The translations under genes were made by a program, and so were the position numbers. 64,000 bases of DNA from Owenia fusiformis (taxonomy: Eukaryota; Annelida; Polychaeta; Sabellida; Oweniidae). Numbering within the stretch: position 1 is the first letter of the stretch; the number at the start of each line of letters is the position of its first letter. Positions 41,601 to 53,600 of this stretch are shown here, piece after piece. The notes beneath the pieces are model-generated. The model saw nothing but the letters and a program-made list of their open reading frames with translations. It did not search any database and was not told the origin of the DNA. The DNA lies in NCBI GenBank assembly GCA_903813345.2, contig CAIIXF020000003.1, forward strand, positions 5,543,815 through 5,607,814. Reading direction: 5' to 3'.

Positions 41601-44600
41601 TATAGAATGTGAACTTATCCAGCCACCAAGATTGCATGTTATATGCAGGCTTATTATATGAATTCATTTGATATCGATCGTACCAGTTATTTCAATTTGA
41701 GGCTATACTTGAAAGTATCATTTCCTACATATCTGCTATTTACCATGCACTAACTTTGATCATAATGGCTAACCAATTAGTACAAGTATTTCTGTATAGA
41801 CTGAGTCACAGTGGTCATGATTTAAAACTAAATGAAGTACATAACAAGACAGAGTGAACTAGAAAAAACTAAACAGTTTAATCTTTTAGAATATGCCTAA
41901 TCCATCAAATAGTATTTAAAGTTTGTATGAAACCTGGAGCTATGAAAATGTGGTTTTCTGCATTTTAAGTACAATATAGAGTTCTTGCAATAACCATTAT
42001 AAAAAATAAATAACTGTTAAGAGTTCAAATCAATGTTTTAAAATCAATGGATCTGTCAAATTGGGCCCCGTGTGCTCATTGATGTCATGCTTAAGTGTAG
42101 TTCTGGTTTTTAATGAGAAATTGTTCTATATGCCTAAAGCTCATTTCAAATAAAACATTTAATTTTTTTATTATTATTAAGATATATTTATTTCATTACA
42201 AGATATTACATTGCATATCCCTTCAATCGCCCAATGGCATTATAGAAGGGTAGAGTAAGATAATACAAATACAATATGAAAAAGGTCAAGGGGTTAACAA
42301 AATAAAAAAACATTTAAATCAATAAATAAATAAATAAATAAATAAGGCCCTTGGATAAATCCAGTTTGAACAAATGCAAAAAATAGATTCTTTTTAAAAT
42401 GGTAGTTTGAGAGAAAAAAGTTATGCATCTTAGTTGCTTAAAGCAAAAACTAAATTTTCGCAAAAAGAAAGAACTTTTTCAAATTGAGTGAACATATTTG
42501 AAATCCTCCACTTTAAAAAATGTTGGCTTTTCCTTTATAAAATTCCTTCTTCAGTAATGGTTCTATTTTTCCAAATAAGGCATCATCCCATAAATTTAAA
42601 GCAAATCTGACAACAGGTTTTTGAGTTATCAATACAGTGTAATTGCATATTTTGTTCATCAAAGAGTGGCTATCTTTGGCTTGCCCTGTAGATGCATAAC
42701 ACAAAGTGGATTTCTAAATCATATTCAGATCATGCAGTGATAATTATATGAAGAATATGAATGAGCAATTGCATTCGTTCCTCCCTCTTCCATTATAATA
42801 CTGCAAATATAAGGTCCTCTCAAACAAATTAATGTGAACAATCATCTCTGAACTATAATTTACAAGAAGAGAAGGAACACCAGAAAATATGATGAGTTAT
42901 TTGACTACGAGAATTGCCCTAAATAGCCAGTAGAGTGTCATATATAGAATATTACACAAAGTCTTATACATGTGCTTAACTTGAATGTTTTAATGTTTTG
43001 TTTTATGGCCATCCATTCACTTACACCTTGGAAAAATGAAGAGACTTGATGGCTGACATGGGGATCAGGCCATGAGATTTGGTGGCTCAAGTAGGCCTGC
43101 TATTCTTGAGCTTGATGGATAACCTGGGGGTAAGGGCAAATACTTGATGGCTAAGCTGAGGGTAGGGCAAAGACTTGATGGATATCCTGGGGATAAGGGC
43201 AAATACTTGATGGCTAACCCGGGGATAGGCAAATACTTGATGGCTAAGCAGGGGGTAAGGGCAAATACTTGATGGCTAACCTGGGGGTAAGGGCAAACAC
43301 TTGATGGCTAACCTGAGGGTAGGGCAAAGACTTGATGGATATCCTGGGGATAAGGGCAAATACTTGATGGCTAACCTGGGGGTAAGGGCAAATACTTGAT
43401 GGCTAACCTGAGGGTAGGGCAAAGACTTGATGGATATCCTGGGGATGAGGGCAAAGACTTGATGGATATCCTGGGGATAAGGGGTGGGCAAATACTTGAT
43501 GGCTAACCTGGGGGGTAATGGCAGAAAACTGATAGTTAACTGAGGTTTAAAGCTAAGTGAGGTCACGGGGCAAGCCAGGGTTAACATTAACATGGGTCAA
43601 TTATTAAATTGTTTTTTAGACTGTGTATAGTTAATTAGATCCCATTATAATATATGGAAGAGGATGATTGTGAACAGAGCAGGAAGCTGTCACTTATTCT
43701 AGTAATTGTTTCCAATTGCATCTTAAAGTAGCATAATTAAGCAAGGATATGGATAATAAACCTCGAAGAATGAGGACACATACATAAAATTGTGAATTCA
43801 ATTTCTACAGATTTCTACACAAATAATTTAATAATTAAAAATTAATGATGAATTGCTCATCATTTAATTGATAAGAAGCTGTGAATCCTTTTGAGATTTT
43901 AAATAATTAAGGACAAAATGGTTGGATCAACCATGATCAACACAGCTGACATTAATATTGCGATGATCTCATGGTAGCTTTAATTACATTTAATTTATTG
44001 AGTAAAACTCAGTTTTCCTGGAATAAAATATGTTGTTTTTGGAAATTAAAATTACAAGAATGATATGAGACAAAATGAAACAAAAACTAAAACAATATTT
44101 TGGATAAATTGCTCACTCAGATCTTACTTTAAATGCACTGGCACGAATACATAATTGCTTCTGTATCTATTAAATAAACATTCATCATCTAACCATAATA
44201 ATACAATTAGTATCGACCTCCAAAATACGTAGATTTATATTCTTTCAAGATGATATGGCAATGCTGGTAACCTTTTGCTTGTTTTTTCAAGTTCAAACAT
44301 TTATATTTGACTCAAGATATATATATCATATCCTTTACTATTTGGAATAATGATGAATGTTTGCTGTTTCCTCTCCAAATGTAATATCTTTAATATTTAT
44401 AATTTTTCATTATATTCTAGACTGCACATATACCATAATCATTCTAAATTCCCTATGGCAATCAGTGACTGATTTACAGCAGCAGGATTGCATTAGCCAG
44501 AATTTGTGCATAATTTTGATAGCTTAGAATATATAGAATTTCAAAAAATGAATTAACTATAGACATTATTTATAGTATACATTGTAGCTTATCAAGGTTC

Positions 44601-47600
44601 AACATTCTCTTAATTAGGGTTTATATTGAGTAGATTTTGTCTATGCAGGATTCATATCTATTGCATTAGGTCTTTACATTTGAGGAAGAAATAAAAACTT
44701 GAAGGACAAAATGATGACAACCCTCATTTACAGTTGCAAATCACATCTGCACATCCTCTACAGCTGATGAATAGGGAGCTATAAGGTGCAATATAAAGAG
44801 CTATAAGGTGCAATATAAAGAGCTACAAGGTGCAATATAAAGAGCTATAAGGTGCAATATAAAGAGCTACAAGGTGTAATATAAAGAGCTATAAGGTGCA
44901 ATATAAAGAGCTATAAGGTGCAATATAAAGAGCTATAAGGTGCAATATAAAGAGCTACAAGGTGCAATATAAAGAGCTATATGGTGCAATATAAGGTGAC
45001 CAATTTGAAAATGTAATTAAATGATACATTCAAAAATAAGGTTTATTAACCCTTACCCTATTCGAATTTAAGTTTCTTATAAGATTCAACTACACTCATT
45101 GGATTTAAGAGAAACCTCTGAACTAACCAAACAAACTGCAGCTTGTTGTCGCCAGAGACATAATTTTCTAAACATGGTCATTTCCTCTGACATCATCATT
45201 GACTCAGAACTAACCAATAATGAAACATTTTTCTTTCGAATTCTGCTCACTGATTGATTGAGAAAATTTCAGTGCGGTGAGTTTGTATTGATTTATAACT
45301 CACTTGACAGCAGCAAGCAATAGGGGCAAAGTTTATAAAGTGTATATTGTCTAACCTATTCAGAAGTTAGTTTAGAACTAAACTCAGGGTAATTAACACT
45401 GCGGTTAAACAAAACGTAAGGTTCAATCAAGTAACAGGTGGTCAGCCCCTGGTTAGTTTTATTAGACAAAAAATCTAAGATCTGATATAATATAATAGAA
45501 GGAGAAGGTTTCCCTGAAGTGATCCCTAAAGATATTGCTGTGAAGCAGAATTGTTATTTATTGGTGTACAATGATCAAAAATGGTAAAACAGACATATAC
45601 CCATTTGCCTCATCTCATTTACCAGATAGTTCAATAAGTTTATAGAAAAGGTCTCTCATTTCAAAGGTTTTTAATATTTTCCATGAAATGTTCACATAAC
45701 ATCAACAAAGTCACACCTGAGAGAAGAAGCTTTCACAGATCAGACCTGCTTTAGACTCTTTGTCCTTACAGGTCAGAACAAACAGAAAACAATGAATCAG
45801 ATTTGGAATAAGATGCTATGCATTATGATGAGGCAATCCTTGACTTTGCTGTTTTGAACAGGATGAAGGATGAGTTGAGGCATGTACGGTTTGGAACAAT
45901 GCAAAAACTTTCAAAAGCAGTCCAAATGGCCCTTCAAAAGTTTCCCTGATGACTTCAGAACACAGTACCACCAATGAGTTGAACACCAGTGACTGCATTG
46001 AACACAAGGCAGGGAGTGTACTTTGAACAACTCATGGGATAATACATGTGTTTATGAGGGGTAATAGCATGTATACATAAAAAGCAGATAAAAAGGAAAT
46101 GCATGTCACATTGTGATCTGCATGTGATTCACTCATAGCTTTGCCGACTTAATTGCATTTCTCTATTTGATGTAAAAGTGCCCTGCCTAACCAAATGTTA
46201 TGTTATAGTAACCATTGTTTTGACCAATCACATTACATATGCTGATATTCAGGGAATCAATATTAAACCAGATATTTTTTGGATGTTATGTGAAATGTCA
46301 CGAAAAACTCAAAACACTAAAATGAGAGCATTTTACCGTGAGCTTATTGAACGCCCTGGTATGTCAGATTATATTATATGTGTATAACTTGAGCAGATTG
46401 TACATATACCTGTATAACTTGAGCGAGAGATATCCTATGATCCTCTTCGATTCCTTCGTCAGCACCATCTATATCATGCTGTGTCATTTTGAAAATGAGA
46501 TCTTCAAGACTTCTGCTTAATTTCCGTTCTTCATTCTCTCCTAGACCATGATCTAAAGCATCATATATGGCACGGCCAAGTTGTTCAACAATCTAAAATA
46601 ACAACATTGAATTCTCATAAAACCAATTATTTTAGTTGATATTTGAGGATAATCGTGCAAAATACTTTTCAAATTACAATAAAATATATATAGTCAAATG
46701 TATATCCTAACAGTTTTCTAATCTGAGTACATCTCTGAGAGGGAGTTGATCTTGTTAAGATGCAGTTAATGATTCAAACCATGGGCTTTCAAGAGAACAC
46801 ATGTTCAAACTTATACTGAAACAAGAAATAGAATAAAGAATGTGTTTAAAACATTTCTGAACCATGAGCTTGCTTACTTTTCTTTACAATGAATTAATAT
46901 CTCACTAATTTTCAACCAAAGGAGTGGTATCGATATGGAGAACTGAATTCAACAATGTTTTTCTCTTAAACCAATCATCGAAAACATTCTGTAAAAAACA
47001 CGGTATTTTATGTAACGTTGACTGATTAACAACAATTTAATGTGAAAATTATTTAGAAATATTTTATATAACTGTTTTTGTTAACATTTTTTGTTTTTTA
47101 GTGCAATTGTTTTTGCTTCTTTCTACAAATTCTTGAGAATGAAATAAAATGTCTTTCCGAACCTTGTTGGAACAAAATAACATATACAACATGTTTTTAG
47201 ACCTCTCGATATTATAGTTATACAAAGGAATTTTTAAAATCAACCAAAATTTCCTTTGTACAATTACAATGTTGAGAGACCTAAACATGTTGTGTTTATG
47301 TCGTTTTGTTCCAATGAGGTTCGGAAAGATGTTTCATTTCACTCTGGAAACATGAAGAACAAAACAAGTGTTTGATGTGTTTTCTAAAACAATATAGATG
47401 AAAGTATATATATATTTTTCAAATTATATTGTTACCATTCAAAAGATGACCATTAAATCAGCGCTTGCATTAGGCTCTGAAAAATGTGAGTCCCAATGAA
47501 GGAAAAAATTTTAAAAAGTGAGTCCCGACTGAAAAAAGTGTGTCCTCCAATATATAAGCTAAATTAGCTATAATGGGCTATTTTGGAATGTGCATGACTT

Positions 47601-50600
47601 GATCTTACATGTCTTATGTGTTTTCAAAATGTTGCCATTCGTGCCCTGTGATTTAAACATGTTCTGTTATGTAACCTCCAGCCTGTTATAGTAAGTACTA
47701 TTATACTGTGATTATCTTTATACTTGCTGTTTGCAGTTTGCACTGAACAACTGCTTGAAAAATAAGAACATTTTTTAGTATGAATTTGTCTGACGCTCAG
47801 TAATTTAGTGTATCACTACATTTTCTACATGATCAGAATCCTCTGATTTATATCATAAATTAGACCATTTTGACGTTATATAATCACAAATAGACTATTT
47901 CACCTAGGTAAGTATGCATCATTTGTACAATTGAACTCATTTTGAAGGTTTTATATCAGCTTTTCAGTGAGAAAAATATGTCACATGCAAACTGATAACC
48001 TATTATCGCCCATTACAATAGTTCGTTTTTCTGCATTCTTTTTCTTTTTTACTCAAAATAAAGTTGTAAATCTCACATATTTTGATCTTAATATACACCT
48101 CAAAGAAGTCAAACATGATCAACTATTGAGATTTTCAAGATTTTCAAAAAATGTTCAAAGTTTTGACTCAATTTTTTTTCCGTCCCAAAAACGGAAATAT
48201 TTTTTATTTTTCCGTCCTACAATTTTTTTTTGCGTCACTTACATGTAAGGGACGCCGTTAATGCAAGCCCTGATTAAATTGACGATGTGTTAAATTTTTA
48301 GATTTTTTTCATGACTGGTGTAAGAGAAACGTGTGTTCAAAAAGTTCTCCATATCGATACCACTCCTTTACAGGAATGCGCTGGTGTGAATTATGGCTTA
48401 AATAATAGATGTGTGTGACAATAGTTTGGCAAAACTAAACCTTTATATAACTGTATTATATCAATTAATACAAAATCCCACACCTGTAACATTTGCAATC
48501 TACTCTAAAACACCATCAATTTGAGATGTTTAATTTACACAACTTCCTGTCTTTAAGCTGACAATTTGGATTCTTCAGGCACAAATCAGAAAGATGAATT
48601 ATCATTTGGGATTATCTCTAATATATATTTGATGAGGGTATAATAGCTTGCCTATATCCCTAATGAATCATACCTTGGGATAACTAAAACGAGAATAACT
48701 ATTATTGATGGCTTAGGCTGGAATTAAGGCAGATCAGCAGACAGGACCTACGTCAATGGTCAATCTAAATACAAAGAAAATTGATCTTTTTCTAGTTGAA
48801 TTTGATAACCTAATGGGTAATTGTATGATATCAATGAAATGTAAAGATAAAATAGCAAGCAAGGGAAATAGATAATCAGCTGGGAGAGAAATGATGTGAT
48901 AAATAAAATGTTATGATGACTTTCTACTATTAATTTCAATTTTAATATGAAGCAAGAACAAGAAAGAAAGTTTACCATGAACAAAACTTAAAAATGAATA
49001 GGATCTCTCATGACAGTAGTTTGAAAACATATAGTCACAGGCTGGTATCGAAAGATTTGTCGGCTGTGACGGAGCATGCTATTTTTCATAAAAACACTAA
49101 GAACGCTTACGATTTATTTTTTAACTCATATGTTTCGTTATATCAAAGATAATTACTTACTCCATGCAATGGATATATCATTTGCGTGTAACCTTCACTT
49201 CTGTTTGAAGTCCAATAACGCTAGGAGTAAAATCTATTGAAAACGGCGCCAGAGTATCAAACTCTAAAATGTACCATTTCTTTTTTAACTTTTCAATGGC
49301 ATGATATGGTGACCCGATAATATTAACATATGTTTTCAGCATAACTCTGAATGTATTAATGAGATAATAATGCATTGGGTCTTTTTAATGTTTTTATAAA
49401 AAATAATATTAATATTTTTTGTCCGCTGTGACGGAGCATTTTCACAGTTCACATTTGCAACATTATTTTTTATAAAATAATTAAAAAGGCCAAATACATC
49501 AACATCTCATTTATACCTTCATAGTTATGCTGAAACCATGTGTAAATATTATCGTGTCACTATATCGTGCCATTAGAAAGTTAAACAAGAAATGGTACAT
49601 TTTGAAGTATGATACTCCGGCGCCATTTTCAATAGCTTTTCTTCCCAGCGTAAATGGACTTCAAACAGAAGTGAAAGTTACCCGCAAATGATATATCCAT
49701 TGCATGGAGTAAGTAATTTTGTATGGTATAACGAAACATATGAGTTAAAAAATAAATCGTGAAGTATTCTTAGTGTTTTTATGAAAAATAGCATGCTCCG
49801 TCACAGCGGACAAATATTTCGATACCAGCCTGTGATAGTACTCAAGAGCATAATACTGTTCCTGATGTATTTCTAAATTCTTTCAATATTTAAGCTAGAG
49901 TATAGCTACATAACCAATCAATCTCATGAGATCTAACTTCAAGGAAATTAGAGAACAATATTTCTACTAAAATGTTATAAGTTCTGGTTTTAGAATAAAG
50001 AAATACATATTAAGGGGGGGGGGTAAGATCTAGCAGCAAGTTCACTAATACAGAGCATGGTAATGCAGTACACTTATATTTCTAGAGGTTATATGCTAAG
50101 ATGTGAAATATACCAAATCTGTCCTACAGGCCGACCTTGAGAGGCCTACATTTCAACAAGGATTTCACATCATAAGTATATACCATAAATGACTTCATTT
50201 AATGCTGTGGTCATATTTGCTCCGATTTTTACTACTCATTGCTGAAAATCGGAGCAAATGTGACATCGGCATAAGGTGACAATATATATTCCATATCCAT
50301 GATATTAGATCAATGATATAATCCAGCTATTGTGTTTCTATTTGGATGAAGTAATCTAGCTGAGAATCTTAGAATTTCTACCCCCAAGAGACTACATCTG
50401 TTCTGAGATATCAAACAAATTGATTATTTTAGCACCATGTTTCAAGGAGAGGAACTTATCATAAATGAGATTGGGCTTTGCATGGTTACACATATTGATG
50501 CCTTAATTTATCACTTTTTCCCGATACAATCACGCTATAGCTGTATGAAACTTTTTGTAGAAGTGATCATTCTTTTGAACTTGCAATAATTGGTTCTCTC

Positions 50601-53600
50601 CTACAGTACAATTACCTTTATAATTGTTTTAATTACATAATATGTTTTCTGAAACTTCATTTGAATTCAAATTATACATGTATACTAAATATTTGAATAT
50701 TATAGTCAAAAATTATTATCTAATAAATAATTTGTTTCTCTATTCAAAATGTCTATAAACTGTTTTGAATTAACATTTATTAATTTAATTATGAAATAGA
50801 GTAATAAAACGTGAATAACTAAATATGAATTATGTTCAGGGTTAACATATATTTGTTATTGCCATGAATGATAAATTACCCGGTTAAGCATTCGGTAAAT
50901 CAGTTTTAATAAATAAACATTGTCGACTATTGGACATATATTTATATATGGAATATTTCAACATCTTCTTAGAAAAATGGTTGGGGAGGGCATAAAATAA
51001 ATATAGATTTTATAAGTTAGCTTCCTTGACAGTAAAGCACTGACACACAGTCCTCTATCAAATTCATATTACAGTTACAGTTGGTTAATAAAACTTGAGT
51101 GGGTGAATGTATTTTAGACTGCAGTCATTATCTATGTGGGCTATGATAAGGCAGAATGTAATTTAGAACCACTCAAGTATTTTCAGATGATGATTATTGA
51201 TTCTGATTCCCCCATGGCCATGTTTTCAAGGAGAGTCGTCATGAAAAGTTGAAGAGTAAATTCTGTAACCTTATTATGACCACAAATTGAATTTACCAAG
51301 GAAGAAGACATGAGGTCAACACAGGAAATTATAGATATATATGTATAATCCAACACTTGTAGAGAAAAAACATAAAATAAAGGCATGAAGAGAGAAAATG
51401 TTTAATGGAATGGTAACATCAATATATTGATCCAAGTCTATAGTCTATACACACAAGATTAAGATATGCTATTCTGTATACAAATAGCATTGTTGCATGA
51501 ATTGATCTTTTCATACACAATGTACATGCATGTCGGTTATGTTTATATTCACAAATATTGTCTTGTGACATGTTTTATGTTGGTATTTTTATGTTATGTT
51601 TTGCTGCAAAGTGATATGCTGTGATGTGATTTTTATGTTATATTTTGCTGTGATGTGCATGATAAGTGATATGCTGTGAGGTGATGTTGATGTTATATTT
51701 TGCTGTGATGTGCATGATAAGTGATATGCTGTGAGGTGATGTTTATGTTATATTTTGATGTGGTGTGCGATAAGTGATATGTTGTGATGTTTATGAACTA
51801 TTTAAATGACATATTCTATGATTTTGAAATATCATATATTTCATGTATCAACAAATAAAATAATGTTCTATTTAAGCCATGATCTACATGTGATAATGTA
51901 ATTATAATGGTTACCATAGTAACCATGACTTTTGTCAAGATTAAGTGGATAGTCCAGATATTTTAACAGAATAAGGTCAGATATGTGTTATTTATGTTCT
52001 GAAAATTTCACGAAGAAGAATCAAGAGAACAAAAGTTATAGCAAAATTAGCAATACTTAATAAATATTGTTTTCTAAGAATGCAGTTCACATTTCATTAG
52101 TTTGGATTATATCAACTAGTATCTTATACAAACAGACTAAATTTTAGGACAGAAAGTCAAACATTCATCATATTGAACATAATGTGATGGAAATAACCAG
52201 GAAGAAGTAAAGTAGCTATTGTCTCCTCTACACACATGATATGTGATAGTTGTTAATCCTTAAACAACTTTAATCATTTAATCTGATGGTATAAAGCACT
52301 TATTTCCTGATAAAGAACTGAACATGGATTTTATACCTCCGTCCCCTGAGAAATATCATATAATACCATTGCATAAAACCTATTTGATCCCTCCCAGTAA
52401 ATAACCTCTCTGTATTATCATAGCAACAATGGGTATTAACAAATCCATGCAAAAAATGTAATGAAGTAATTTCATCTGAAATAATAATAAATTAATAATT
52501 ACCTCTTCTTCTCCTGGGTCGCCATGACCTGAAAAATAATATCATCATTAAAAAGTTATTTCAACAGGCATTTTACAGCTGTAGCTTATTATATCAGATT
52601 TAAATTGGAAGAGCAACCCTTTTCCAAATTGACACATTCTCTCGTCTAAAGTGTAGTTGTAAAATATATATTAGGAATCTGCATTTCCCATTTGAAACTG
52701 CTCCCCCACAGTTGACAAAAAATAATCTTTTTATACATCTAGATCTCATATAAACATTCAGAGTTATACTGAAATAACCATTTTGAGTTAATAAAAAAGA
52801 AATGGTACACTTTAGAGTATGACACTCTGGCACCTTTTATTTCTATGCGTTGTTGCACTTCAAACAGAAGCGAATGTTATCTGCAAATGTTATAACCATA
52901 ATTCGGAGTAGGTAATTTTCTTTGGTATAACTGATGAGTCAAAAAATAATTTGAGACTTTTTTTAGTGTTTTTTTTGAATGACTCCCATACAGTGGACAA
53001 ATCTTTTGATCATCCCTGTGTTCATTGTCCAAATTATGGCATAATAAGTACAATAGAAGCCAACACTGGTGCTTTTTGAAACAAAACAACATGTTTTCAT
53101 TAAGAGACCAAACAGCGGTCTACTTTTGGGTAGATGGATATGGGAACTCATGAAGGAATGAGGCATGATTGGCTGCACATGGAAATATTTTCTCTCATGC
53201 TTGGTTGAGTTTCATAACGTAACATAGGAGGCGGGATGTCATAAAATATATTATGTGTTAACATAACATCATTTCATTACATTGATCATTCGAACTTCTG
53301 ACAAACATTATGATTTTGACCTTAAGTATGGTGGCATTTCTAGTAAATGAAATTTTTTATTTTCTTCTCGTTTTTGTTAATTGGTTCGAACGTTCTATTT
53401 GGCGTAAAAAAGAAGATCTGAAATTTTCTTTTACCGGAAATGCCACCATTCTTAGTTAGGTCATTTGGAAAACCTCCAGAGATTTACGTAAATTTCTGAG
53501 CAAAAATCGCCATATTGAAAAAGGCAGAAAGAACATCCACTCGATGAACAATTACAAGTCTTGATCAACAAAGTACTCCAGCATTCCAAAACTTGCGAAG

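Larger units (their letters stand above)
46918..48369. mobile_element. TATCGATA-end MITE split by two later insertions
   Basis: The left end AAAGGAGTGGTATCGATATG and the right end CATATCGATACCACTCCTTT are complementary. The internal sequence near both ends matches the intact copy at 6893-7060 (AAACATTCTGTAAAAAA, GTGTAAGAGAAACGTG). The extra 1.2 kb is accounted for by the elements at about 47100-47360 and 47459-48272. Confidence 0.8.

Noticed and set aside
43276-43593. 105-codon minus-strand frame
   Set aside because: Translation of the 32-bp minisatellite.
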